Source of the DNA: a virus | Length of the DNA: 42,574 bases | Strand: one strand, 5' to 3' | IMG/VR virus record: IMGVR_UViG_3300042558_001443 | Location: 1-42,574 of that record | Shown here: in pieces, positions 1-8,696 of the stretch | Layout: each line of letters opens with the position of its first letter | How positions within the stretch are numbered: position 1 is the stretch's first letter | Program-made: the position numbers and the translations under genes | Notes under the pieces: generated by a model | What the model saw: only the letters and a program-made list of their open reading frames with translations | What the model was told of the DNA's origin: nothing | The model's database searches: none

Positions 1-205
1 ATGGTCTACATTTTGGGTACCCCTTTCTTCCTTTTTCACCATTCGCATCACTACGTCCACATGGTGGATGTTTACCATCTATTTTTCTACTAACATCTAC
101 CCATTTTTCTTTAAACCATCTACCCAAATCTTCTTGTAGTACCTCACCATTATTGATGGATAGTTTAATGTATTGTAGGTCTTCTTCGTTTATGTGTATT
201 TTCAT
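1..205 (-). CDS. Small Cys-containing conserved phage protein (3' end outside window)
   Basis: An ATG at 205-203 opens a frame that stays open to the left edge, giving 68 residues with the C-terminus missing. The visible part has an acidic start (MKIHINEEDL) and then a basic block with WFKEKWVDVSRK, PPCGRSD and GYPKCRP. That Trp/Cys/Gly pattern recurs in small proteins of unknown function from large phages and algal viruses; I recall it from the DUF5872 group but cannot verify this. It lies 3 nt after the stop of the 151-residue gene, so both are probably co-transcribed from the late-type promoter at 669-675. Function is unknown; a small virion-associated protein is an inference from the late context. 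Confidence 0.7.
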   Translation of the reverse strand, partial: MKIHINEEDLQYIKLSINNGEVLQEDLGRWFKEKWVDVSRKIDGKHPPCGRSDANGEKGRKGYPKCRP

Positions 206-208
206 AAT

Positions 209-664
209 TTATTTTTTACCACCGCAATACGAACCTGAGCAGTGTCTTTTACCATCTAATCCTTTTATTTTACCCTTACAAACTTGTACAGCATAACCAT
301 TGGCATATGCGGATGGGTAAACTTTAAATTTAGATTTTGCCGCAGAAACACCTCTTGAACAAAGCTTATTACTTTTTTTTTCTGCTTCGGATAAATTCTT
401 TTGTTCAAAATAACCCTCAATAAAATTCGCCACTTCTTCAATATCATCCTTTGATGTTGTTATATGGTCACCCGCCCATGCGTGTTCACCTGTAACTAAT
501 TTTGGAAAATCGGATTGATGTTTATAAGATAATATCTTTTCGATATCATTTTTCATTTGAACTAAGTTGGTTAAAACCATATAAGTTCCGTCTTCAGATA
601 TGTGTGATTCTTGTTCCTTTACCACCTTATTTAAATGTTTCTTAATTAATTCAGTTATATTCAT
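209..664 (-). CDS. Small protein with YPSAYANGYA / Cys-rich C-terminal module
   Basis: A 151-residue protein. The N-terminal half is predicted helical, with Glu/Lys-rich segments. The C-terminal ~40 residues carry KFKVYPSAYANGYAVQVCKG followed by a Cys/Gly/Lys-rich end (HCSGSYCGGKK). The YPSAYANxYA block is a recurrent module at the end of otherwise unrelated proteins in T4-like and other large phages; its role is not known to me. It starts 4 nt after a TATTTAT element and has no Shine-Dalgarno. With the partial gene downstream it forms a two-gene late-type unit, so a minor virion protein is the likeliest role, by inference only. Overlapping frames here are shadows. Confidence 0.75.
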   Translation of the reverse strand: MNITELIKKHLNKVVKEQESHISEDGTYMVLTNLVQMKNDIEKILSYKHQSDFPKLVTGEHAWAGDHITTSKDDIEEVANFIEGYFEQKNLSEAEKKSNKLCSRGVSAAKSKFKVYPSAYANGYAVQVCKGKIKGLDGKRHCSGSYCGGKK

Positions 665-668
665 AGTA

Positions 669-675
669 ATAAATA
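669..675 (-). promoter_or_regulatory. Late-type promoter element TATTTAT, 4 nt before ATG
   Basis: On the minus strand AACTATTTATT lies 4 nt upstream of the ATG at 664. It is one of fourteen copies of [C/A]TATTTAT[T/A] found upstream of structural-type genes in this window. If it is the -10 element, transcription would begin at or next to the ATG. Confidence 0.6.
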
Positions 676-678
676 GTT

Positions 679-2052
679 TTATTTTTCTGATACTATCTCA
701 AATTTTATTGTTTCGTTATAGAATATCTCCTCAGTATGGGTCTTTCCTTTTATTTCAATCATATATTCTCTCGGTATCATAAATGAGGTATCAAATACAA
801 ATGAATTTTCATTTGTAACGTCAAGTTGTGTCCAATCGTAAATGACAACATCAGTTCTTCCTTCTTTAATGAAAATTCTATAGAACACTTCATCAAATAA
901 TACTGATTTTGGTTCGTTTATTGACCTAAATGTGACAACCACTTTTCTTTTTTCACCTCTTAATATTTTCTCATTTTGTTTTAAACCAAAAAATTGAATG
1001 GCGTATCTTTGTAATTCTGTTTGATTTTCACCAATTGTGAATCCCGCGGTATATGGTTTCGGTATGAATTTTTGTTTAACATCACTTATTGATACTCCAT
1101 TAAGGGATAACCCTTTCCATTTATCAATATAGAACCTTTTTCCGTCACATAAGACACCTTCTAAACCAAATGTAACCTTGTATACTCCCTTTCTTATTTT
1201 AGTCGTTTGTAGGTTATTTAATGGTACCACCAAATTGTTATTTGAATCGGTAATATCAACTGTCGGTAATGAATCTAAATCATAATAATTGGTTCCTTTT
1301 GTGACATGTAAGTATAAATTCTGTATTTGTTTTTCAATAAAATTATGTCGATTATCTTCTATTCTATCTTGAAACACAGATTCAACAAATGGTTCAAAGA
1401 ACGTTTGTGTGTATTTTGTAAAAAATGCCACAGATTGGTCTATCTCAGGTGTGATATCCTGATATATTACCTCAAACGCAATTCCTAATCCGTGGTTGGT
1501 ATCTCCCGATAAGATTATACCATTTATGTAATTAGTGATATCAACGTCTAAATTTTCATTACCATTGTCAAAATGTGCGATGGTAACAATAGTAGGATTA
1601 TTACTATAAACACCTTGGGTTGACCATTGATTTAATGTTGTTTTATTAAACCAGTTAGATGGTCTTTCGTCAAATGTATTGTTACCTGCAGTAAAATCAT
1701 ACTCACTATCTTGGTAATCAAAACCTAAACCCTCATCCCAAAACTCACTTATTTTAAAAACTATTAGATTGAATGAAGTTGCACGATTTCTACCCGTGGT
1801 TCTATTCTGACCTTTTAACCCTTCATCACCAAATATGGTATTGGTCATTTTAAGATGGTGTCTTGTATTTTGGTCAATAACCAAATCACCATTATTTATT
1901 CTACCTTGTAAATCTGCAAGGTCAACTTTAAATATGAATTTAGAAAATCCTGAACCATAGAAAATCTCGGTAGTTGGGTTTTTAGCCGTGTTTACCTGAG
2001 AATTCTTGATTATCGTATTGTTCTTTTCAAAATATGAACGGAAATATGACAT
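679..2052 (-). CDS. Beta-rich virion or tail-associated structural protein
   Basis: A 457-residue protein with no recognisable enzymatic motif. The sequence is rich in alternating hydrophobic/polar beta-strand segments, Asn and aromatic residues. Residues ~90-210 (FNLIVFKISEFWDEG, then WFNKTTLNQW and ITNYINGIILSG) recall the DNRLRE/carbohydrate-binding-module type beta-sandwich of secreted and fibre proteins. The C-terminal half looks like repeated Ig-like strands. It sits downstream of the gp5-like spike and has its own TATTTAT element 12 nt upstream. A baseplate-peripheral or fibre protein is plausible. Identity is unassigned; expression as a structural protein is the better-supported part. 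Confidence 0.65.
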   Translation of the reverse strand: MSYFRSYFEKNNTIIKNSQVNTAKNPTTEIFYGSGFSKFIFKVDLADLQGRINNGDLVIDQNTRHHLKMTNTIFGDEGLKGQNRTTGRNRATSFNLIVFKISEFWDEGLGFDYQDSEYDFTAGNNTFDERPSNWFNKTTLNQWSTQGVYSNNPTIVTIAHFDNGNENLDVDITNYINGIILSGDTNHGLGIAFEVIYQDITPEIDQSVAFFTKYTQTFFEPFVESVFQDRIEDNRHNFIEKQIQNLYLHVTKGTNYYDLDSLPTVDITDSNNNLVVPLNNLQTTKIRKGVYKVTFGLEGVLCDGKRFYIDKWKGLSLNGVSISDVKQKFIPKPYTAGFTIGENQTELQRYAIQFFGLKQNEKILRGEKRKVVVTFRSINEPKSVLFDEVFYRIFIKEGRTDVVIYDWTQLDVTNENSFVFDTSFMIPREYMIEIKGKTHTEEIFYNETIKFEIVSEK

Positions 2053-2064
2053 CTTTTTTTATTA

Positions 2065-2071
2065 ATAAATA
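2065..2071 (-). promoter_or_regulatory. Late-type promoter element TATTTAT, 12 nt before ATG
   Basis: GATATTTATTA on the minus strand, 12 nt upstream of the 457-residue gene, in the short gap after the spike gene. Matches the window-wide late motif. Confidence 0.5.
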
Positions 2072-2076
2072 TCAAA

Positions 2077-3636
2077 TTAGTTGATTCTAATTGAATTATT
2101 TAAAATATCCTGTTTCATTGTTTCCATTAACTTCATTAATTTAATATAATTCGGGTCACTTGGTACCGGAGGCCCAACTAAATTGTGTTGGTGACTGAAT
2201 ATTAAATTGATTATGGACTCAATAAGTGTAATAAGTGTCTCACCCCTAACTGATGAATATGTATGACGTAAAATATCAGTCATGTAATTGTCCTGACTTA
2301 ATTCATATTTTTCTAATTTAGAAAAATCTATCCCAATTTGTTTTTCTGGAGGATTGGACTCTGGTGATAACAAAAATATTTTATCTGATTTTAAAGATGA
2401 AAAAGTTTGTTCAGAGCTCGGGGTATCCCTTAATTTTGTAACAGTTTTAGTTATCGGTCTAGTCGTAGGAGACATTTTTGTTTTATCATAAACTAAACCA
2501 CTTTTAGGCCCAATCCCTTGACCTAATGTCACATTATTAAATATTGTAACTCTATTGTTAATTTCATTTTGAGTCGTCAATGTAGCATTAACACAAGATA
2601 AGGTGGGTCTAAAATAAAATGGATGTAAATCAACACTTGAAAATGGTAGTGCCGGATCTATATGGAAAAGACTTGTTTTATTATGTATTTTCTTTAAGGT
2701 ATGTCTAATTTTTTTATAGATACCATTTACACCGTTAGATAAAATATCCGAAACGGGTACGGTGAATGTTGGTTCTGTTGTTCCTGTTGTTATTAATTGA
2801 GTGTTACCGGTAATGATTGGTGAATTTTCTAATTTTGGATTACTCGTATTATATATGTTGCCGTAAGTTGTTTGTTTGGCATTATCAAAATCTTTAATAA
2901 GATATACGTAAAAACTAATAATTGCGTTACTACCATCAAATTTATCAATACTATATTCTATTATTGATTTTAAATTTTTAGATTCGGTAATAAGTTCAGT
3001 TGTGGTATCTTCATAATATTCTAATTTATTACTATATTTTTTAAGGTGTAGTGTCGCCATTTTATTTGACATGTATGGCTTATTAAACGTGTTTTGTGAT
3101 TGTGCAACCATCGTTTTTGGCACAAACTTACCTCCTCTTAAAGATAGACCATTTTCCGTGAATAAAACGTCCGAACCATTTTTACCATATACTGCGTAGT
3201 CATCATATTTCGCTATTGACGATTTTACAAAACTATCAATAATTTGACCATCGTTTTTATTAACAATTTTTGGTAGTTCCGAATCGGCTCCTCCGTATGT
3301 TGTATTTTTAACTTGTGATGAGTATACTTGTGTATTAAAATCGTGTGTTGTTGTAAATGGTCCAGAAATATATTCTCTATTTACCGTGTCTTTAACTGGA
3401 TTGTAATTAATGAGTTTAACCGATTGACCAATTAAGGGTATGTAGTTTATATTTGCAGGTAAAAATGGAATCGCAATAAATGGATCTTTGTCATCCCACG
3501 GCTCATATTTTAAGGCACCCGCAGAGGGACCGGCCCCATCACCAAATGTTTGAATACGTATTCTACCTAAACCTAACGGGTCTCTATTATCTGTACATGA
3601 ACCCAGTTCAATTATTCTAGTGCTCACATCACTCAT
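2077..3636 (-). CDS. Baseplate central spike / hub protein, gp5-like OB-fold
   Basis: A 519-residue protein. Residues ~10-100 contain the hallmark of gp5/VgrG N-terminal OB-fold domains: CTDNRDPLGLGRIRIQ, then PFLPANINYIPLIGQSVKLI. The central part is low in recognisable motifs. Near residues 470-500 is GETLITLIESIINL followed by SHQHNLVGPPVP, a segment typical of phage spike/baseplate proteins where His-rich turns precede a trimeric tip. No lysozyme catalytic motif is visible, so it appears to lack the muramidase domain of T4 gp5. It overlaps the upstream 66-residue gene by ATGA and belongs to the unit that starts at 6137. Role: pierces the outer envelope as the central needle of the baseplate. 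Confidence 0.75.
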   Translation of the reverse strand: MSDVSTRIIELGSCTDNRDPLGLGRIRIQTFGDGAGPSAGALKYEPWDDKDPFIAIPFLPANINYIPLIGQSVKLINYNPVKDTVNREYISGPFTTTHDFNTQVYSSQVKNTTYGGADSELPKIVNKNDGQIIDSFVKSSIAKYDDYAVYGKNGSDVLFTENGLSLRGGKFVPKTMVAQSQNTFNKPYMSNKMATLHLKKYSNKLEYYEDTTTELITESKNLKSIIEYSIDKFDGSNAIISFYVYLIKDFDNAKQTTYGNIYNTSNPKLENSPIITGNTQLITTGTTEPTFTVPVSDILSNGVNGIYKKIRHTLKKIHNKTSLFHIDPALPFSSVDLHPFYFRPTLSCVNATLTTQNEINNRVTIFNNVTLGQGIGPKSGLVYDKTKMSPTTRPITKTVTKLRDTPSSEQTFSSLKSDKIFLLSPESNPPEKQIGIDFSKLEKYELSQDNYMTDILRHTYSSVRGETLITLIESIINLIFSHQHNLVGPPVPSDPNYIKLMKLMETMKQDILNNSIRIN

Positions 3637-3833
3637 TTCTTAATTCTTTTTTCTATCTCATCGTTTATTTCATTGAACAACGCCTCAACACTATCTAAAT
3701 GTCTTGTTAAATCAATAATTAATGCTTTTGTTTTTTCAAACTCGTCATTCAATTCATTAATTGCAAGAAATAAATCTTTATTTGATTTATTTTTAACATC
3801 ATTAACAACATCAATAATTTTTTCTTTATCCAT
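3633..3833 (-). CDS. Short coiled-coil protein between spike and membrane-segment protein
   Basis: A 66-residue, almost entirely helical, charged protein (KIIDVVNDVKNKSNKDLFL and LDSVEALFNEINDEIEKRI) with heptad-like spacing of Leu/Ile/Val. It overlaps the spike gene by 4 nt (ATGA) and follows the 640-residue gene after one base, so translation is probably coupled. A chaperone or small assembly factor for the spike would fit its position. Not assigned to a family. Confidence 0.65.
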   Translation of the reverse strand: MDKEKIIDVVNDVKNKSNKDLFLAINELNDEFEKTKALIIDLTRHLDSVEALFNEINDEIEKRIKK

Positions 3834-3834
3834 A

Positions 3835-5757
3835 TTAAAATGTACCTCCCCCTACTGTTAATAATCCTGGTGGTATAAATACTGAACCGACAAATGGACT
3901 TGGGTGTGGGATAATTACCGAAGTATTACTTGCCGCAATAAATCCATTTGTATCTTGTTCTTCTACATGACCACTAATGACTGATTTTACTAAATCGATT
4001 ATTTTATTATCCTCACCAAATATGGGTGAGGTTGAAACACCAGCTTCTTCTAATTTTTCAATTGCACGAATGACCGCACCATCTTCACTATAACCAGGTT
4101 TTTGTAAGAAAAATGGTAATAAAAAGGTACTAATTCCCGCAGTTACGAATCCACCACCAAAACCTGACAAAGCTAAATCAATTGCTTTATTTATTAAACC
4201 ATATAAGTCTTTACAGGTATCAAAACCATTTTCAAGTATTTTTGTTAATATTGCAATTAATGACAATAAAATTAATCGATATCTTCTACCTTTCTTTTTT
4301 AATATTGATGCGGCTATGTCGGTCAAAAATACTAATAAATCTTTTTTAACTCTTCTCCAAAACTCATTTATAAATTTCCACAATAATTTTGTAATAATTT
4401 CATTAAATAATTTATATAAAATTTTCATCATTTGTTTGGCGGTTTTTATGACCCCACCAACACCAACAACTAAAACTTTATAAACTATTATAAATGGTAA
4501 GAAATATTTTGGACTTAATAACGAACCAATAAGTGCTCTTGGTAAACTAAGTATAAAAGTATTTAAAATGGATAAATGAAAATTATCGGGAGGTATCGAA
4601 CCTTCGGATTGGTTATGCGCATCGGACGCCGCATTAAATAAGGCATCATTTACTGAATCATTTAAATTACCATCATCATAAACAAAATCTTCAAAATGTG
4701 TTGGATTTATGGGTATTTTAAAATTATTACAATCTCTAAACTTTAATACCTTATCTAACCTATCTTTTTCATCGTCCAAGTCAACTCCCTCAACGTCGTC
4801 AAAATCAAAATAAGATTGGACATCTTCGTCATTCTCATTAAATTCTGTGGTTGCGTTAGGAATTTTACCATTTTTAGGATTTCCGCACATCGCACATAGT
4901 TTGGCCAATAATCTATTTAAATCGTTAAAACCTTTATCAAATAAAGGAGGTTCACTACCATCTCCATGTAATGTCATATATATTGCGGTTTTAGTGACAC
5001 CACTAAAATCTACTTGTTCAATACTTGAATAATAATCAGTAAAAAATGTTTTTATATTTTTACCTTGTAAACCACTTACATTATATCTTTGATTTGATTC
5101 GTCCCATGACAATGAGAATAAAGAATTTCCATTTGTTGCCCTATATAACTCAGGGGTGTTAGGTGCACCGAATAGACTATGTAATTTTCTATTCATTTTA
5201 ATTAATCCATTATCTGGTGATTCCTTCTCGTAAACAATTTTACCAACATTTGATGTTGGGTCAACAGTTAATACATTCATGAAATCAAATTCTTGTGGTT
5301 TTAATGTTGCACTATCAGTTGAACCAAATGTTTGATTTGCACCACATATACCATCACCAGCAAATAATATTTTTTGAACGGATTCTAAAATGATTTGTTG
5401 TGATGACCTTAAAGTTTCAATGGCCGATTCATTTGTAAGTTGTCTTAATCTTTGTTTTGAAAATAACTTATCCGAAGATTCGACCTTTATGTTTTTGGCG
5501 CTTACAAATTTTTCTACAGTTTCCAATAAATCAGAAAAAACATCACTAGCACGATTTATCCCACCTTCTAACTTTTTTAGTTTTTTGGCGGAAAAATCTG
5601 ATAGAGTTTTTGATAAATCATCTGCACCTTTTAGTGCTTTGTTCTCATAACCATCAATAAATTTGTTGGACTTTTCTTTGGCGTTATCTTTTGCTCTTTT
5701 AATAGCATCGATTTTTTGCCTAATCTTTTTTCTCGTTTCTTTTATTTTATTGGACAT
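3835..5757 (-). CDS. Large virion-type protein with membrane-like hydrophobic segments
   Basis: A 640-residue protein. Residues ~1-110 are very Lys/Glu-rich and helical (coiled coil likely). Residues ~110-380 are mixed, with an acidic stretch (FNENDEDVQSYFDFDDVEGV). Residues ~400-440, ~490-505 and ~535-555 are hydrophobic enough to be membrane segments: YFLPFIIVYKVLVVGVGG, RLILLSLIAILTKIL and GGGFVTAGISTFLLPFF. The C-terminus is Pro/Gly-rich (IIPHPSPFVGSVFIPP). Its start codon overlaps the previous stop (TAATG) and the spike genes follow, so it is produced with the baseplate hub. A membrane-interacting protein delivered with the spike is an inference. I do not recognise the family. Confidence 0.65.
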   Translation of the reverse strand: MSNKIKETRKKIRQKIDAIKRAKDNAKEKSNKFIDGYENKALKGADDLSKTLSDFSAKKLKKLEGGINRASDVFSDLLETVEKFVSAKNIKVESSDKLFSKQRLRQLTNESAIETLRSSQQIILESVQKILFAGDGICGANQTFGSTDSATLKPQEFDFMNVLTVDPTSNVGKIVYEKESPDNGLIKMNRKLHSLFGAPNTPELYRATNGNSLFSLSWDESNQRYNVSGLQGKNIKTFFTDYYSSIEQVDFSGVTKTAIYMTLHGDGSEPPLFDKGFNDLNRLLAKLCAMCGNPKNGKIPNATTEFNENDEDVQSYFDFDDVEGVDLDDEKDRLDKVLKFRDCNNFKIPINPTHFEDFVYDDGNLNDSVNDALFNAASDAHNQSEGSIPPDNFHLSILNTFILSLPRALIGSLLSPKYFLPFIIVYKVLVVGVGGVIKTAKQMMKILYKLFNEIITKLLWKFINEFWRRVKKDLLVFLTDIAASILKKKGRRYRLILLSLIAILTKILENGFDTCKDLYGLINKAIDLALSGFGGGFVTAGISTFLLPFFLQKPGYSEDGAVIRAIEKLEEAGVSTSPIFGEDNKIIDLVKSVISGHVEEQDTNGFIAASNTSVIIPHPSPFVGSVFIPPGLLTVGGGTF

Positions 5758-6137
5758 TATAATGTGTAGTTTGATTTACTTTTATTATCAGAACCACTCT
5801 CCATTAATTTATCCAATATTTCTCTATCTTCATCGGATAAGGTTAACTTACCCATAGGTCCACCAGCCTTACCTGCAGATTGTGTTTGTTTTAATAAAAC
5901 ACCTTGTAGTTTAACTAAGGAGATTTTTTTCTCGGTGCAATCGTTTAGGATTTTTTGTTGTTCTTTAATAACAGGACCGATTACACTCATATCCTCAGCA
6001 TCTTTCATAAATGTTAACATTTTCTTTGTTATCATTGATGCTGTATTCTTTTGTTCCACAATGTCATTGTAGATTTCCTGCATTAAAGCTAATGCAGAAT
6101 CAACCTCTAAGGAGATTAAATTTCTTTGTGTTCTCAT
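5757..6137 (-). CDS. Small coiled-coil protein, first gene of the spike operon
   Basis: A 126-residue helical protein (residues ~10-100 with regular Leu/Ile/Met spacing) and a disordered C-terminus containing GKAGGPMGKLTLSDEDREIL. It starts 4 nt after a TATTTAT element and its stop overlaps the next start (TAATG). It heads a four-gene unit with the 640-residue protein, the 66-residue protein and the spike, suggesting an assembly or structural partner of the baseplate hub. No family recognised. Confidence 0.65.
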   Translation of the reverse strand: MRTQRNLISLEVDSALALMQEIYNDIVEQKNTASMITKKMLTFMKDAEDMSVIGPVIKEQQKILNDCTEKKISLVKLQGVLLKQTQSAGKAGGPMGKLTLSDEDREILDKLMESGSDNKSKSNYTL

Positions 6138-6141
6138 ACCA

Positions 6142-6148
6142 ATAAATA
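6142..6148 (-). promoter_or_regulatory. Late-type promoter element TATTTAT, 4 nt before ATG
   Basis: ACCTATTTATTGGT precedes the ATG at 6137 on the minus strand; the gap between TATTTAT and ATG is exactly 4 nt. It would drive the 126-aa/640-aa/66-aa/spike unit and lies immediately after the sigma-factor gene, so it separates an early-type operon from a late one. Confidence 0.6.
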
Positions 6149-6151
6149 GGT

Positions 6152-6850
6152 TTATTCTAAAAACCCACCTAAAATTCCATCATACAACTTTTTAAATCTT
6201 TTGAGGGATATTCTAATTTCTTTGGTTGACAATGAAGTCATCTCTCTTAAAGAGAGTAAGATAAGGTTTTTATTAAATTTGTTACCATCCCCAACTTGGA
6301 ATATCTTATCAAAATTGTTAAAAATCTCAAGTAAAGCGTACCCTAATTTTTGTTCATTTTCGGTTAAATCCTCATTTTCAACAAAAAGTTCTAACTCTAT
6401 ACTCATTTTTATAATGATATCCCTGTAGTCCACAACGTATTCATCTATTACATATGATAGGTCCGATCTACCCTCAATGTCTGATGATATATCATCATAG
6501 GATACTTGTCTATTTTGTTCCTTTGTATCCTTCTGTATTGCTCCCATAAGGTAGTTCTTACAGATGGTCCCAAAATATGAATAGGCTTTGTGGTTTTTTG
6601 TATGGTCAAATTTATTAATCTTAGTAATTAAAAAGGACATAGTATCTGTATGAATTTCTTCAAATTCTAAGTCTTTTCTGTATAGTTTATAACGTCGAAT
6701 AATTGATTCGACCATTATAATTAGGGGTTCACGTAAATATTCATTGAATATCTTATTTCTTTCTGCTTCGTCTGTACTTTCTAAGTAACTAACTACCGCC
6801 TTCTCTTGATCCTCCCCAAAATAAATTTTTTGGGTTCTTGGTCTTGGCAT
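6152..6850 (-). CDS. Late-transcription sigma factor, T4 gp55-like
   Basis: A 232-residue protein resembling phage late sigma factors. Residues ~35-75 (IFNEYLREPLIIMVESIIRR, then DLEFEEIHTDTMSFL) and ~76-115 (KFDHTKNHKAYSYFGTICKN and YLMGAIQKDTKEQNRQ) match the core-binding/promoter-melting region 2-like part of the gp55 family, where an aromatic AYSYFxTI block precedes a basic helix. Residues ~185-225 could be a helix-turn-helix-like second domain. The C-terminus ends GGFLE, reminiscent of the short hydrophobic-acidic tail by which T4 gp55 contacts the sliding clamp (inference). T4 gp55 is shorter (185 aa). It is the last gene of the operon starting at 9560, which has a host-like promoter, as expected for a regulator made before late genes. 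Confidence 0.8.
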   Translation of the reverse strand: MPRPRTQKIYFGEDQEKAVVSYLESTDEAERNKIFNEYLREPLIIMVESIIRRYKLYRKDLEFEEIHTDTMSFLITKINKFDHTKNHKAYSYFGTICKNYLMGAIQKDTKEQNRQVSYDDISSDIEGRSDLSYVIDEYVVDYRDIIIKMSIELELFVENEDLTENEQKLGYALLEIFNNFDKIFQVGDGNKFNKNLILLSLREMTSLSTKEIRISLKRFKKLYDGILGGFLE

Positions 6851-7629
6851 TAAGCTTCGGTATAATTTACATCTCGTTTATTTTTAAAGAAAAATTCTTT
6901 TTTTGCTGAATCTAACCAAAACTTAACTTCTTTTTCGGATAATAAACTATTCTCGTCATTTTTGTATAACCAGAATAATGAATCCTCTCTAAGATTAACG
7001 TGTTGGTAACCAACTCTCGGTACTGTCATTACTCTTACTCCATTGTGAGTTAATCTTAGTAAAAATTCGTATCCAAAAGTCAATTTGATATTTTCTTTTA
7101 ATGAACCATTATCTTTAATTTTTTGTGTACGATAAAGTCCACCACTAATTTGGTAGTTTTGATATTCTAATAGTACCTCATTGTCAATGAATCCTTGCAT
7201 GTCGGTAAATCCGTAAGCCCAAGCAGATTCGTTGGTAAAGCTAACAAAGGTTCCCTCTGAGTTGATGTCTTTTACAATTGGTAAGAATACATCAACATCA
7301 CTATAAATTTTTCTATAGTCGTTAATCGATTTTAACCAAATTGATTTAAATTGGTCATCAACCTCTAAAATAGTGAACCATTCCGTATCACATTTTTCGA
7401 TACCTAAATTCACTTGAGAGCAAAAGTCTGTTTCACCTTTATTAACCACAAAATTAATTTCTAATTTATCGGATAAGTTAGTTAACTCCTTTTTTACTTC
7501 CGCAGGACATACCAAAGATACTTTAACATCGTTGTGAAAATCTTCAACAGATTCTAAAGCTTTATTTAACATTTCCTTATAATCTTCATTAATTTTGTGA
7601 ATGGGTATTAATACTGTTATATTTTTCAT
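6850..7629 (-). CDS. Glycosyltransferase, family 2-like (GT-A)
   Basis: A 259-residue protein starting NITVLIPIHKINEDY, a typical GT2 first strand, with an ALESVE motif around residues 24-30. TEWFTILEVDDQF near residues ~82-95 supplies the acidic metal/nucleotide-sugar site (EVDD in place of DxD). Downstream, the sequence around GFEYxF (TFGYEFLLRLTHNG) matches the acceptor-side helix. The stop codon overlaps the sigma-factor start (TAATG). It is paired with a GT-B enzyme immediately upstream. Possible targets are phage DNA bases, virion proteins or host surface glycans; the sequence does not decide. Confidence 0.75.
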   Translation of the reverse strand: MKNITVLIPIHKINEDYKEMLNKALESVEDFHNDVKVSLVCPAEVKKELTNLSDKLEINFVVNKGETDFCSQVNLGIEKCDTEWFTILEVDDQFKSIWLKSINDYRKIYSDVDVFLPIVKDINSEGTFVSFTNESAWAYGFTDMQGFIDNEVLLEYQNYQISGGLYRTQKIKDNGSLKENIKLTFGYEFLLRLTHNGVRVMTVPRVGYQHVNLREDSLFWLYKNDENSLLSEKEVKFWLDSAKKEFFFKNKRDVNYTEA

Positions 7630-7634
7630 ATTGA

Positions 7635-8696
7635 TTATTCTTGTTCTTGTTTTAATTTTTCTAATGCATTCTCGATAGATTCGATTCTTTTATTAATTAA
7701 TGACCCAAAAATTGAATTGATACTATTTTGAGTAATTGATGTTTCATATGGTAATAAAGTCTCTTTCATTTTAGTGGTTACTTCCTCTTCTAATTCAACC
7801 CCTTCTATCCAAGCTAAAATATATGAACCTAAAATTTCAACAACTTTATTTGTGTCGTAGGTCCACATCCCATTTTCACCTAACCAATCAGGTTCTGTTT
7901 CGGGAATCTTACCGATAACTGGAACCCCACACTTCATAGACTCTAAAGGGAACGTACCAAATGTCGATTCGTTATCAACCCAAACAGAAACCATACATTC
8001 TTTTAAATTAGTTGCAAATTCATCATAACTCATCTGAACCATGTCTTTAAAAGTAATCCAACGTAACTGAGGAAACTTTAGATAGAATTGTGAAATTAAT
8101 CTTCTATGTACAACTCTATCTCTACAACTAATTGCCACATATGGTTTTAACGGTAGTTCAATAGGTTTAAAATTATCACCAATAATTGGTGGAATAACGA
8201 AAACTAAACTTTCTGGAAAAATGTCTGAAATGTATTTTTTTGTATTTTCGGTTGTGGTGATAACTCTATCAAATCCATAATCCGACCATCTACTACCAAT
8301 TGATAGTGTTTCAAACATAAAATCTTTTTGTTGTACTAACATCACTTTAATACACTTGATATTAGATAATTGCTCAAGAGCATTTGAAAAATATTCAGGG
8401 ACAACTAAAACATCATCAATTTTTAATTCAATCTTATCTTCTTTGATTGACACGACAGGTAATTCTTTGTACGTATCTCCCAACCAAGATTCAACTCCTG
8501 TGTATGTTTTATCCTCCACTAAAATATTTGATTTGTGACCATTTTGTTTTAAAGTCAATGCCAAATCATAAATGTGTTTTATGGATGCTCTTGCGTTACT
8601 TCTTGTGTCATAAGTTAGAAAATAAATGTTATTTTCTTTTGAATGTAACCTACCTAATGCTTCTTCTAATTTTTCTATGTTTTCTTGTTTACTCAT
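7635..8696 (-). CDS. Glycosyltransferase, GT-B fold (group 1/4-like)
   Basis: A 353-residue protein with the two-domain layout of GT-B enzymes. The N-terminal half has NIYFLTYDTRSNARASIKHI and a hydrophobic strand set. The C-terminal half has the diagnostic FGTFPLESMKCGVPVIGKIP (residues ~245-265), equivalent to the E-x7-E donor-binding region. The last ~40 residues are helical, with a Gln/Glu/Lys-rich end. It overlaps the 98-residue gene upstream by 8 nt and is followed after 5 nt by the GT2 gene. Donor and acceptor cannot be read from the sequence. Confidence 0.75.
   Translation of the reverse strand: MSKQENIEKLEEALGRLHSKENNIYFLTYDTRSNARASIKHIYDLALTLKQNGHKSNILVEDKTYTGVESWLGDTYKELPVVSIKEDKIELKIDDVLVVPEYFSNALEQLSNIKCIKVMLVQQKDFMFETLSIGSRWSDYGFDRVITTTENTKKYISDIFPESLVFVIPPIIGDNFKPIELPLKPYVAISCRDRVVHRRLISQFYLKFPQLRWITFKDMVQMSYDEFATNLKECMVSVWVDNESTFGTFPLESMKCGVPVIGKIPETEPDWLGENGMWTYDTNKVVEILGSYILAWIEGVELEEEVTTKMKETLLPYETSITQNSINSIFGSLINKRIESIENALEKLKQEQE

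Noticed and set aside
3875-3881. TATTTAT on the minus strand 41 nt before the 66-aa gene
   Set aside because: Preceded by G rather than C/A, inside the 640-aa CDS and not at a unit boundary; probably chance.
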